From Marichromatium bheemlicum (lineage in GTDB: Bacteria; Pseudomonadota; Gammaproteobacteria; Chromatiales; Chromatiaceae), in assembly GCF_012276755.1 (NCBI RefSeq), contig NZ_JAAXKX010000005.1, positions 120,241 to 184,240 on the forward strand: a stretch of DNA of 64,000 nucleotides. The letters run 5' to 3'. The notes under the pieces were generated by a model that did no database searches, was not told where the DNA came from, and saw only the letters and a program-made list of their open reading frames with translations. The translations under genes were made by a program, and so were the position numbers. This document shows, one piece after another, positions 52,989 to 63,200 of this stretch; within the stretch, counting starts at the first letter, position 1; each line of letters starts with the position of its first letter.

Positions 52989-54383
52989 TTATTGATGATT
53001 GATCAGGATGCGTGGACGACAAGAAAAGTCCACGATGCCGGTAGCAGTACGCCGTGTATCCGGGAGTACGCGAAACATCTCGGCATCGACTAGACGGTGC
53101 AGAAAGGTCTCCTCGCCATCACTGATTCCTAGTACCCCCGCATTGAGAAAATAGGTGCCAGGGTTGAGCATGCAATCGAATTGGAATTCGACATCGACCC
53201 AAATGTTCGCGGCGATATGATCGATACCCTCACGCATATTGGCCGCAGAAATGCTCCCGCCGACGTTCACTCCGGAGGTGGTTTTGATCAACATGCTGAA
53301 GCGTGCATGCGTGATGGGACGATCGAAATAAACTCGATACTGATAGCAGTAGACCCCGCCGCTACATAAATTGTTCACACGCTCACCTGCGGGGGTCGTG
53401 ATCCGTGCCTCGCTGATGATGGCGCCGTGCGATTCATAAGAGATCGTACTGTCCGGCTTCATCCCAGGGTCGTAGCTCTCGAGCGTCGTTTCTTGGGTGG
53501 GAGGTGGCTCGTTTAGTTGCGTTTGCGCATCTTCTTGTGTGACTTCGCGCTGGCCGCTTTTGCTGGTGTCGTGTTCGAGGATAGCCGCGCGAATCTGGGT
53601 GCGTTTGTCCGCTGGCGCATAGAGTAACTTCTGGTAGTAGCCGATGATGTGTTTGGGCTCGCCGCTTGCCAGCCGTTCACCGGCATCGAGCAGAATAGCT
53701 CGATCGCACAACTCGATCACGGTGTGTCCCGAGTGCGAGACGAACAGGATCGTGGTGCCGGAGTCACGGATAGCCTCGATGCGCGAGAAACACTTACGCT
53801 GAAACAGCTCGTCGCCAACGGACAGCGCCTCGTCGATCACCAGGATCTGTGGATCAACGTTGATCGCGACGGCGAAGGCCAGCCGTACCAGCATTCCGCT
53901 GGAATAACTCTTGACCGGCTGGTCGATGAATGGGCCGATATCGGCGAAGGCGGCGATATCGTCGAAGCGCGCGGCAATCTCCTCCTTGCTCATCCCCAGC
54001 ACGATGCCGTTCATATAAACATTCTCGCGCCCGGTGAAGTCGAGGTTGAAGCCGGATCCAAGCTCCAGTAGGGCCGCGATGCGCCCCTGCGTCTGCAGGG
54101 TTCCTGTCGTCGGACTGAGTGTGCCGCAGATCAGCTGCAGTAGGGTCGACTTGCCACTGCCATTGCTGCCGACGATGCCAACGGTCTCGCCCTGTTTGAT
54201 CTCGAAATCGACATCGCGTAATGCCCAGAACTCCCGGAAGTACTGCGGGGCTTGCCGTCTCGCTAGCCGAGCCATTCCGGGCGCTAGCATCTGCTTGAGA
54301 CGGTCTCGGGGCTTATCGTAGATATGAAAGCACTTGCTGAGGTTGCTCGCGCTGATCACCGTTGGTGTGCTGTCAGAGGACAT
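52989..54383 (-). CDS. wzt: Polysaccharide ABC exporter ATP-binding protein (Wzt) with C-terminal binding domain
   Basis: ATPase of the O-antigen/polysaccharide ABC exporter (464 aa). It shows Walker A GSNGSGKST (72-80), signature SYSSGM (159-164) and Walker B ILVIDEA (180-186), followed by the H-loop VSHSGHTV. After a Gln/Pro/Thr-rich linker (about 285-320), a Wzt C-terminal carbohydrate-binding domain (about 325-464) reads CYQYRVYFDRPITHARFSML and ends SCRPRILINHQ. Such domains recognise modified chain ends before export. ATG 54383 is used; the frame opens at 54434. It overlaps the wzm stop by 11 bp. Confidence 0.92.
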   Translation of the reverse strand: MSSDSTPTVISASNLSKCFHIYDKPRDRLKQMLAPGMARLARRQAPQYFREFWALRDVDFEIKQGETVGIVGSNGSGKSTLLQLICGTLSPTTGTLQTQGRIAALLELGSGFNLDFTGRENVYMNGIVLGMSKEEIAARFDDIAAFADIGPFIDQPVKSYSSGMLVRLAFAVAINVDPQILVIDEALSVGDELFQRKCFSRIEAIRDSGTTILFVSHSGHTVIELCDRAILLDAGERLASGEPKHIIGYYQKLLYAPADKRTQIRAAILEHDTSKSGQREVTQEDAQTQLNEPPPTQETTLESYDPGMKPDSTISYESHGAIISEARITTPAGERVNNLCSGGVYCYQYRVYFDRPITHARFSMLIKTTSGVNVGGSISAANMREGIDHIAANIWVDVEFQFDCMLNPGTYFLNAGVLGISDGEETFLHRLVDAEMFRVLPDTRRTATGIVDFSCRPRILINHQ

Positions 54384-55191
54384 CCGCGAATCCTTTTCGT
54401 GTCTTTTGGAACCAGGCAAAGCCGGCCCAGGCAATGAAGAAGCTCATCAACCAATAACCGCAGAGGATGAGCGGGTCCGGTGTCTCACCGAAGAAAAGAA
54501 CGGCGCGTGTCTGCTCGATGACAATGGTCAGCGGGTTGGCGTAAAGAATCGGACGATAGGCCTCGGGTAGTGCAGTCAGGGGATAGAAGATAGGGCTGAG
54601 GAACATCAGTACACTGGTGATGATCGTCACGACATGTGTGATGTCTCGCAGGAATACACCGGTTGCAGCAAGTAGCCAGCTCAGCCCCATGGTCAGCATC
54701 ATCAGCGGAAACAGGATCAACGGGAAGTAAAGAGCAGTGAGGTGAGGGGTCCCGAATAGCGCCCAATAGGCCAGTAGCCAGACAGCTAGGCTGATCGTGC
54801 CATGGAACAGCGCGGAGATCAGCGTGACGGCTGGGAGGATCTCTAGAGGAAAGACAACTTTCTTGACGTAGTTGACATTGGCTGTGATCAACGACGGTGC
54901 GCGGTTGATGCACTCAGTAAACAGATTGAAGATAATCAATCCGGCAAAAAGAATGAGCGCAAACTCGCTTTTTGAGCCCGTGCCGCTACCCCAGCGCGCC
55001 TTGAATATCTCGCTAAATACAAAAGTATAGACACCGAGCATCAGCAGGGGGTTGAAGAACGACCACAGTAGCCCCAGCATAGAGCCGCGATAGCGCCCAA
55101 GTATTTCGCGCTTCGTAGCGGTAGTGACCAGCTCACGATGTCTCCACAGTGTTGCCACCATTTCAGTGGCGCGTGTCGGGAATTGCCGCAT
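54373..55191 (-). CDS. wzm: Polysaccharide ABC exporter permease (Wzm)
   Basis: Inner-membrane permease (272 aa, six predicted helices) of the O-antigen-type ABC exporter. It shows TKREILGRYRGSMLGLLWSF, the family N-terminus, ECINRAPSLITANVNYVKKV and VVTIITSVLMFLSPIFYPLT. It is the first gene of wzm-wzt-(sulfotransferase/RgpF), with an 11-bp overlap into wzt. Its partner ATPase is adjacent; the pair flips undecaprenyl-linked polysaccharide across the membrane. Confidence 0.93.
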   Translation of the reverse strand: MRQFPTRATEMVATLWRHRELVTTATKREILGRYRGSMLGLLWSFFNPLLMLGVYTFVFSEIFKARWGSGTGSKSEFALILFAGLIIFNLFTECINRAPSLITANVNYVKKVVFPLEILPAVTLISALFHGTISLAVWLLAYWALFGTPHLTALYFPLILFPLMMLTMGLSWLLAATGVFLRDITHVVTIITSVLMFLSPIFYPLTALPEAYRPILYANPLTIVIEQTRAVLFFGETPDPLILCGYWLMSFFIAWAGFAWFQKTRKGFADVL

Positions 55192-55503
55192 CAGTTCACC
55201 ACCTTGATAGTGCTACGGGTCTTGTTTGCTGCGCACAGGCCATTGCGGCGGTAATGGCAGCGAGTCTCTGTTGCGGCGCGATCCCTGCTGCCGTCACTGG
55301 CGCTCTGGGTTGATCGATAGCTGTTCATCTGTGCCCTGAATTAAAGTCTACGGTGAGGTGTGGCGCCTGCTTTCCATCGGCTCATGTCACCAGCGTTGCT
55401 GCCTAGCCGTTTTTAGCGCAACAGTTTGTCAGACTCAAGGTGGAGCCATGGTGTGCTCAGCGTCTTGATGTCTTGTGATTTTCAATTCTGTTTGCTGTCT
55501 GTT
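55192..55503. other. Intergenic region between wzm and acyltransferase genes
   Basis: 312 bp without gene or repeat. It must contain the promoter for wzm (minus strand). I saw no convincing -35/-10 pair or terminator, so nothing specific can be stated. Confidence 0.4.
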
Positions 55504-57444
55504 TCAGGGTGTTCTGAACCAGTCGATCGCGTCAACGCGCTGAGCAAAAAAGGCGCTACCGGCTAGGGTGTGATGGCCATAATCATAGAAGAACTTGCGA
55601 TAATCACTGTCGATCGCATGGCAAAGACTTTTATCTCTTTCGCAAATGTAATCCATGCGGTCGAGTAAAATTGCGCCGGTTGCATTGGCGATTGCGGTGA
55701 TGCGCTTATTTAGTGATGGCAGTTCGGTGCGTGCAATATGGTGTTCAACGAATTCCTGATAATACCGCTTGTTGATGTGTGTGGTGACCTTTTCAGGGGA
55801 AAGCAGGCGTAGATTGATGTCGTGTGCAATGCGCTGCATTTCGGTGTCGATCAAGGTTCGAGTTCCGAACAAGCGAAACTCGAAGATATTCTTCACCACC
55901 ACTACGCGTTTGCCGTTTTGCTGTAGGTTATTGATAACCTTCGGCAGGGTGTCGACATCGTCTTGATCATAACGCGTTGCCAGGACCACGATATCAGCCG
56001 CCTGATAATTTGCGCTATGGTAAAATCGATCTGATGTGTCGGCGAGCATGTGTAACTGTGCGCCATAACGTGCAAGCTGATAATTGGCGCTAATACGTTT
56101 ACTGAAATGGAAAATATTGAACAAGTCTTTGGCGTGTGAGTTGCCAACGATCAGCACCTTGCGCCGGGGATCGGTTGTGTCGAACCACAGTTGTTGGTCA
56201 TAGGCGTTATCAGCGACGTCGTAGTCCGGGTCCTGGCTCAGCGTGCGCAGCACCTCCCAGCTCTCTAGCTGCAGTGCTTCGTTGTTTGGGTCGTACTGAC
56301 GGTAATCGAACGCAATCTCTTGCAGTCGTGCGGGAACGCCTTGCAGATGGTTGATCACCAGGCCTGTGCTGAGGAGTGTGCTGCCGACCGCCACTGCCAG
56401 CAGTAGGGCGGGGCGGCCGGGGGTGTGTCGCGCCGAACGAAACGGCTGCTCGACATAGCGCCAGCTCAGCCCCCCCAAGGCTATCGCCAGGACACAGAGC
56501 CCGGCCATGACCGGCAGGGATGGTGGGGTCGGGGCCGTGTGCCGAAACAGTGCGAAGATCGGCTGATGCCACAGATACGTGCTGTAACTGACCAGCCCTA
56601 TCGTCACCAGCGGGCGACTCGCCAACAGTCGGCAGGCGAGGCTGCTGTCGCGTCCGGCGAGGATGATCAGCGCCGTGCCCAAGGTTGGCGCCAGTGCATA
56701 CAGCGAGGGGAACGGTGTGGTGGCGTCATAGACGTGGACGGCGAACACGATCAGGCCGAGTCCGAGCAATCCGGCGAGGGGGGCTAGGCGAGTGCGCCCA
56801 GGCCAATCCGGCACGCGGTGAAGGAGCAGCGCCGTCAGTGCCCCGATTGCCAGCTCCCAGACCCGTGACGGCAACAGAAAAAAGGCCGCCGCCGGTGCCC
56901 GATAGGCCGCCCACTGTGCCCACCCCAGACTCAGCGCCAATAACACGCCGAGTACTAGCCACAGCCTCGTCCCGGCGCGATACACCACCAGCATCAACAG
57001 TGGAAATAGCAGGTAATACTGCTCCTCGACCGCCAGGCTCCAAGTGTGGAGCAATGGCTTGAGTTCAGCGGCGGTGTCGAAATAGCCGCTGTCGAGCCAG
57101 AACAACACGTTCGACCAAAAGGTCGTGGTCGAGACCAGGCCACGGCCCAGTTCCGCCAGGGCGTCAGGAGGCAACCACCACCATGCATAAGCCAACGTCA
57201 CCGTCAGCACGACGAATAGCGCTGGCAGGATGCGTCGTGCCCGGCGCTCGTAAAAACGCGCTAGGCTGAACCGCTCGTTGGCGAGATCGTTGAGAATGAT
57301 GCCGGTGATCAGATAACCGCTGATCACGAAGAACACATCGACGCCGACGAAACCACCGCTGAAACCGGGGAAACCGGCATGGAAGAGCATCACGGCGATA
57401 ACGGCTACCGCTCTCAGTCCATCGATCTCGGGGCGATACTGCAT
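55504..57444 (-). CDS. Acyltransferase 3 family protein with C-terminal SGNH domain (OafA-like)
   Basis: A 646-residue inner-membrane enzyme predicted to O-acetylate a surface polysaccharide. The N-terminal acyltransferase-3 domain has about ten helices and the RPEIDGLRAVAV motif with a downstream His (H22, VMLFHAG). YLWHQPIF and the ERRARRILPAL cytoplasmic loop are typical. The periplasmic C-terminal SGNH domain shows VLIVGNSHAKD around residue 430 (block I, GNSH variant) and YDYGHHTLAGS near the end (Asp/His catalytic pair). A GTG at 57447 is an alternative start. It lies upstream of wzm on the same strand and probably belongs to the same decoration locus. Confidence 0.9.
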   Translation of the reverse strand: MQYRPEIDGLRAVAVIAVMLFHAGFPGFSGGFVGVDVFFVISGYLITGIILNDLANERFSLARFYERRARRILPALFVVLTVTLAYAWWWLPPDALAELGRGLVSTTTFWSNVLFWLDSGYFDTAAELKPLLHTWSLAVEEQYYLLFPLLMLVVYRAGTRLWLVLGVLLALSLGWAQWAAYRAPAAAFFLLPSRVWELAIGALTALLLHRVPDWPGRTRLAPLAGLLGLGLIVFAVHVYDATTPFPSLYALAPTLGTALIILAGRDSSLACRLLASRPLVTIGLVSYSTYLWHQPIFALFRHTAPTPPSLPVMAGLCVLAIALGGLSWRYVEQPFRSARHTPGRPALLLAVAVGSTLLSTGLVINHLQGVPARLQEIAFDYRQYDPNNEALQLESWEVLRTLSQDPDYDVADNAYDQQLWFDTTDPRRKVLIVGNSHAKDLFNIFHFSKRISANYQLARYGAQLHMLADTSDRFYHSANYQAADIVVLATRYDQDDVDTLPKVINNLQQNGKRVVVVKNIFEFRLFGTRTLIDTEMQRIAHDINLRLLSPEKVTTHINKRYYQEFVEHHIARTELPSLNKRITAIANATGAILLDRMDYICERDKSLCHAIDSDYRKFFYDYGHHTLAGSAFFAQRVDAIDWFRTP

Positions 57445-57548
57445 CACGGGGTCTGCTGGGTCTTTTCGGCGTACGCGAAAGGCCGCCGTGTGCGTCAGCG
57501 AGCGCGAGTCGTCGTCACGACACGCGCTGCCATGATGGTGAGGACGCC

Positions 57549-58064
57549 CTAGGCCTGTCGCCCCTCGAGCTGCGCCACCTTGTTCATCACCAGCTGTTCC
57601 AGGTCGCGCTTGTACTGCGCCACCCGCTCGCGGATCTCGGGGTCGGAGGCACCGAGGATCTGTGCCGCGAGGATGCCCGCGTTCTTCGCCCCGTTGATCG
57701 CCACCGTCGCCACCGGCACCCCGGCGGGCATCTGCACGATCGACAGCAGCGAGTCCTCGCCCGAGAGCGTCGAGGTCTTCACCGGCACCCCGATCACCGG
57801 CAGCGGCGTCAGTGAGGCGGCCATGCCCGGCAGGTGTGCCGCCCCGCCGGCCCCGGCGATGATCACCTGCAGCCCGCGCGCGGCGGCCTGCTCGGCGTAG
57901 TCGTAGAGACGGCGCGGGGTGCGGTGCGCCGAGACGATGGTCATCTCGTAACCAATCCCGAGGCTGGCCAGGCTGTTGGCCGCCTCCTGCATCACCGGCA
58001 GGTCCGAGTCGCTGCCCATGATGATGCCAACCTGTACGCGCGCACGCGCCTGAACCTGGCTCAT
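57549..58064 (-). CDS. purE: 5-(carboxyamino)imidazole ribonucleotide mutase
   Basis: Converts N5-CAIR to CAIR in purine synthesis (171 aa, octameric enzyme). It shows [54 protein letters not shown] and [20 protein letters not shown], followed by MP. Its ATG overlaps the purK stop by 4 bp (ATGA), showing translational coupling with PurK, which supplies its unstable substrate. Confidence 0.96.
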   Translation of the reverse strand: MSQVQARARVQVGIIMGSDSDLPVMQEAANSLASLGIGYEMTIVSAHRTPRRLYDYAEQAAARGLQVIIAGAGGAAHLPGMAASLTPLPVIGVPVKTSTLSGEDSLLSIVQMPAGVPVATVAINGAKNAGILAAQILGASDPEIRERVAQYKRDLEQLVMNKVAQLEGRQA

Positions 58065-59215
58065 GCCTGTTCCTCCCCGGTGATCTCGATCAGCTCGCGT
58101 ACCCGCAGCGCCTTCTCACGCGCCTGTTCGATGTCGGTATCGAGCACGGTGACATGGCCCATCTTGCGAAACGGCGAGGTATGCGCCTTGCCGTAGAGGT
58201 GCACGCACACCCCCGGAATGGCCAGGGCCTCAGCCATCCCGGAGATCACCGGCCGACCGCGATAGCCGGGGGCGCCGAGCAGGTTGATCATCGCCGCCGG
58301 CACCAGTTGATCGGTGGTGCCCAGCGGTAGTCCCACCACCGCGCGCAGGTGTTGCTCGAACTGGTCGGTCACGCAGGCCTCGATGGTGTGGTGGCCCGAG
58401 TTATGGGTGCGCGGTGCCACCTCGTTGACCAGCAGCGAGCCGTCCTCGGTGAGGAACATCTCCACGCCGAACACCCCGATGCCGCCGAGCGCCTCGACCG
58501 TGCGCACCGCCAGGGCGCGTGCCGCCTCGGCCTCGGTCTCGCTGATCGCCGCCGGCGCCAACAGCAGGTCGAGCACGTTCTCGCCGGCGCGGAAACACAT
58601 CTCCACCGGTGGATAACAACGGCACTCGCCGTCGCGCCCGCGCGCCACCAGCACCGCCACCTCCTTGCTCGCTGGCACGAAACGCTCGACCAGCGAGGGC
58701 ACCGGCAGATGACGCTCGAAGTCCTCCGGGCCCTTGAGGATCGACACCCCGCGCCCGTCGTAACCACCGCGCCGCGCCTTCTGCACCAGCGGGTAGCCGA
58801 ATGCGGCGAAGGCCTCGGCGGTGGGTTCGGGCATCGGCTCGAAGGCCGCGGTCGGAATCCCCGCCGCCTCCAGCGCCTGCTTCTGGGTGAGCTTGTCCTG
58901 GATCAGCGCCAGTACCCCCGGCGCCGGATAGATCGCATGACCCTCTTGCTCGAGTTCGATCAGCGTCTCGGTGCCGATGTCCTCGATATCGAAGGTGAGC
59001 ACGTCGCTGGCCTCGGCCAGCTCGCGCAGCTTGGCCGGATCATGGTAGTGACCGACGATCTGCTGACCGGCGATCTGCGCCGCCGGCGAGTTCGGCTGCG
59101 GGTCGAGCACCACGCAGGTGCAGCCGATCCGCTTGGCGGCCTTGGCCATCATACGGCCGAGCTGACCACCGCCGACGATGCCGATACGGGCAATGGGTAA
59201 GGAAAATCGATCCAT
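58061..59215 (-). CDS. purK: 5-(carboxyamino)imidazole ribonucleotide synthase
   Basis: ATP-grasp enzyme (384 aa) making N5-CAIR from AIR, bicarbonate and ATP. It shows [56 protein letters not shown] and [23 protein letters not shown] 59215 gives the family start; the open frame continues to 59338 without similarity. It is the first gene of purK-purE. Confidence 0.95.
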   Translation of the reverse strand: MDRFSLPIARIGIVGGGQLGRMMAKAAKRIGCTCVVLDPQPNSPAAQIAGQQIVGHYHDPAKLRELAEASDVLTFDIEDIGTETLIELEQEGHAIYPAPGVLALIQDKLTQKQALEAAGIPTAAFEPMPEPTAEAFAAFGYPLVQKARRGGYDGRGVSILKGPEDFERHLPVPSLVERFVPASKEVAVLVARGRDGECRCYPPVEMCFRAGENVLDLLLAPAAISETEAEAARALAVRTVEALGGIGVFGVEMFLTEDGSLLVNEVAPRTHNSGHHTIEACVTDQFEQHLRAVVGLPLGTTDQLVPAAMINLLGAPGYRGRPVISGMAEALAIPGVCVHLYGKAHTSPFRKMGHVTVLDTDIEQAREKALRVRELIEITGEEQA

Positions 59216-60105
59216 AGTGCAATGATCGGGGATGTGGAAGAAATTGGAAAGCCCTAAAGAATACAGGGGATTAGTCAGGACAGCGTGTAGACGTATCGGC
59301 TGGGGCGAGCGACGGTCACGGGGACGCTGAGACGACATGGTATCGGCTGCGCCCCCGAGTCTCCAGTCTCGGGCGTGACGAAACCGGGTGATGGCCTTAT
59401 TTGTGTCTTTTTAGCTACATTTGGCGTTGACACGAAAAACGCCCGACCGTTACGCGCAAAAATCTTGAATTGTTTCACGCTTTGATCTAAACCCTATCCC
59501 TGATCAAGCCCTGTCATCCCGACTGCTGATAAACGGATCACGGAAATGTCGGCGCCACCTTCAGGGACGAGTCTCGACTGTTCTTTTCTTGCTACAGCTG
59601 CCCGCGCCGCACACGCCGCTGGCAGCGCTCGAGGTGTGCGCGTGACACACACCGAGTCCGTCGCCGACCTCCCTCGTCCGGCATCTGCGCGTGTCGCCGT
59701 TCGCCTGGGCGCGAGGTGGCGGGGCCGTACCGATGACGGGGCTGGCGTGCTGAGTCGGGGTTGCTCGGCGCTCAGGCGTGCCACGCCAAGACACCGCGCC
59801 GTCAACCGGGTCGGGGTCGCTCCGGGCATAACCCGCGATGCGTTGATCAATAGTGTCTGGAACGCATTGACGAGTATTGCGGCGGTGCTGACGATTCGTG
59901 CCTATAAAAATAAATCATGCATACCTAAAAAAATTAATGGGGCGCAGGGTTCCAATTTCTCTCATGATCGTCATCATGTCGACACGAAAAATCAGCAAAG
60001 TCATGGGCTAAAATGCAGGACTTGTGAAAACCTGTAAAAGGCATTGTTATGTGCTTACGGCGGCAATTCAGCCGATTGTCGGAAGGATTTGATGATCGAA
60101 CGGTA
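59216..60105. other. Long non-coding region upstream of the S-layer-like gene
   Basis: About 890 bp without a supported gene. Composition alternates: AT-rich patches at about 59400-59490 and 59900-60030 surround a GC-rich stretch. A TTGACA-like hexamer occurs at about 59428 on the plus strand without a good -10. A GACAGCGTGTAGACG segment (about 59279-59293) resembles GACAGCGTGTCAGACG at 60113-60128. The region probably holds regulatory sites for purK and the surface-protein gene. Confidence 0.45.
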
Positions 60106-60135
60106 TTGAACTGACAGCGTGTCAGACGCTATTGT
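60106..60135 (+). promoter_or_regulatory. Candidate promoter with palindrome in the spacer, upstream of the S-layer-like gene
   Basis: TTGAAC (60106-60111) and TATTGT (60130-60135) are separated by 18 bp. The spacer begins with the perfect inverted repeat CTGACA-GCG-TGTCAG (60111-60125). This would give a leader of about 145 nt before the ATG at 60287. The -10 is only a partial match, so the call is tentative. Confidence 0.35.
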
Positions 60136-60286
60136 CCAAGCCGTAGTCAAGGATCATGTTGGCTGATGGATTGCCTGTCCTGCCCTGACACCTCGGCGAG
60201 GGATCATCATTAGGGTCGAGGTGCTGGCCACGACGTAAACGCCATTCGGCGTTTTCACCCATGCATATGTAACGGAGAGTAGATCG

Positions 60287-63200
60287 ATGGCACTTCAAGG
60301 CTTTGACCAGACCTACTACCTCGGCGTCAAGCTCGCCCAGCTGCAGAGCAACCCGCCAACCGCTGACGAATGGGCAGACAAGACCACCGCTGACGTCGAG
60401 GCCGCCTTCCAGGCCGCCAACCTCACCGCCGAGCAGCACTACACCACATATGGCTATACCGAGGGCCTGGCCCCCAACGCCTTCTTCGTGCCGCGTGAGT
60501 ACGAGCTGGCCAAGGGCATGCAGCTGATGGCCGCCAACCCCGGTGCCTACCCGGATCTCGCAGCGGCGGCCAAGGCCTTCACCGACGCCTGGAACGGCAA
60601 CGTCTACGACCACTACCTGCAATATGGTGCTGCGGAGGACATCAACCCCTCCAACGACTTCGACAACTCCGCCTACTACGCTAGCAAGCTCGCTGAGCTG
60701 CAGGGCAAAGGCAACACCGACTACCAGACCGTCGACGAGCTGAAGGCCTACTTCGAGTCGATCGGCATGACCCCGCTGGGTCACTATGTCGATTTCGGCG
60801 AGGACGAAGGCGTACCCGTGACCCCGGTCCCCGAAGATGAGCAGGTCGATCCCGACACCCCCGTCAACCCCGGTGGCGACTTCACCCTCACCGCAGGGAC
60901 CGACATCCTGCTCGCCCCTGGGGCCGAGCTGCCCGAGGGCGTCACCGAAGAAGAGGTCAAGCGCACCACCGATCGCGACGACATGATCGAGGGCGTCTCC
61001 TCGGCGCTGTCCTCGGCCCGTACCCTCAACCCCGAGGACAGCATCGACGGGGCCAAGGGTAACGACCTGCTCAAGGTCGACATGCAAGGCAACTTCAGCG
61101 GCTTCACCACCGCCGGTGGCGTCACCAACGTCGAGACCATCGAGCTGACCAACAGCGGGACGATCACCCGCACCTTCGACGCCACCGGCGTTGAGGGCGA
61201 CGTCAACTATGTCGTTAACGCCAAGGACGCCACCGTCAACCTCACCGACCTCGGGAGCGTTGGCGCCATCACCCTCAACGGGCAGAGCAGCGGCAGCTTC
61301 TCGGCCAAGTACGCTACCGACGTCACCAAGGGTACCGACGACACCCTGGCCCTCACCCTCCACGACGTCGGCACCGTCAAGACCGACAGCGTCGCCGAGA
61401 AGGCCGTCAGCATCACCGCCGCCGGCATCGAAGAGGCCGTGCTCACCAGCAACGGCACCGCTAACGTCGTCGACCTCTCCGGTCTCAGCGCCACCAAGTA
61501 CACCGTCTCCGGCGCCGGTAACCTCAAGGTCAACGACACCGTCGCCAGCCTCGCCACCTTCGACGCCGCCGCCCTCACCGGCGACCTCGACCTCGCCGTC
61601 GATGCCTCCAAGGCGGTCAAAAACGCCACCCTCCAGGGCGGCTCCGGCGACGACACCCTGACCCTCAGTGGCAGCGGTACCGTGCAGTACGCCATGAGTG
61701 CGATCGAGACGGTGGCGGTCGATGCGCTGAGCGGCGTGATGACCTTCTCTGCGGCCAATGCCAGCGGGCTCGAGACCATCCTGGCCAAGGATGGTCTGAA
61801 CCAGAACACGACCTTCGCCAGTCTGGGCAGTAGCGATTTGACGGTGCAGCTGCAGGGGGCGAACGCCAATACCAGTACGCTCTCCCTGGACCACAGCGGG
61901 TCCACCATCTTGATGGTGGATACGCCGGCCTCGACCGCGACGACGACAACGCCCTCGGTAAACAAGCTCAACGTCACGGCGGTGAACAGCTCTTCGGTGA
62001 ATATGGATGTCGCCGAAAAGATGGACTACCAGGGGGTCGTGACCGCGACGACGGCGACCTCTGTGGAGTTGTCGATCAACGGTGAGACCTCGACGGGTGC
62101 CGACATCAAGGCGACCAAGGCGACCAGTGTCGTGATCGATGCCGTCGCCAACGCCTCGCAGCTGAAGCTCACCACCTCGAAGGCGACAGACCTCAATATC
62201 ACTGCAGCGGCAGCCCTTACTCTGACTGGATCGACGTTGGATGCCGTCGAATCGTTGACGGCGAATACCGATGGGCTCCTGGAATTCGGTACCGTCAACC
62301 TTGCTAAGGTTGCCGCGGTCAACCTCTCCGGTACCGGTTCGGCCGACCTCAACAACCTCGGCTCGACGACACTCGATTATGGTCTGACCGTGACGGCCTC
62401 GGGGCTGTCGAGTGACAAGGCCGCGAGTAGCACGTCGCTGACGACTGGCACCATCAACACCAAGGGTCACGCCATCACTGTCGATGCCAGTGGCGTTGTC
62501 GGTGCAGTGACGCTCGGTGCGATCAGCGCGGCCAACGGTGCGACCACGGCCGGTGATGTCACCGTCAATCTCAATGGAACCGGGGGTAACGCGACACTGG
62601 GCGCCATCACCGGCAAGAGCGTGACGGTTGATGCCTCTGGGGCATTGGGATCCATGACCTACGGTGGTGCTATTTCGGTCGCGGACACCTTGACCTTCAA
62701 GGGCTCTTCGCTGAATGCGAACGACCTCTCTGGTAAAAGCATTACGCCGACCGGGACCTCACTGACGGCTAGCCTCACCGGCGGGCTCGGCAATGATCAG
62801 TTCAAGATCACCTCTGTCGATGCCAACGAAACCGCAACCATCACCCTGACCGGTGATCTGGGGCTGGGTACGAACTCGGTTATTGTCGATGCGGGCGCTG
62901 AAACGACCACTGGCGTCACGATCAACCTTTCAGGGTTGGATGTCGGAACTAGTGGCACAACCACTGTGACTGGTGGTGCTCTGGCGGATACCATTACGGG
63001 GACGTCTGGGGCTGACACCATTACTGGTGGTAAAGGCGATGACACTTTGGTTGGTGGTGCTGGAGCTGATATCTTTACCTTTTCTACATCAGGAAATAAC
63101 GGGAAAGATTCTATCTCCGATTTTGTTGTGGATAGTGACAAGTTAAATGTTGTTGCTATGACAGCTGGTACTGGTTCGGCTGCTACGGAGATAACATCCG

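Noticed and set aside
59546..60037. 163-codon frame upstream of the S-layer-like gene
   Set aside because: It begins in GC-rich and ends in AT-rich non-coding DNA, shows no motif and has no convincing ribosome site.
60122..62470. 782-codon minus-strand frame opposite the S-layer-like gene
   Set aside because: The plus strand has a signal-free RTX protein with clear repeats and a Shine-Dalgarno; the opposite frame has only Gly/Val/Asp-rich shadow sequence.
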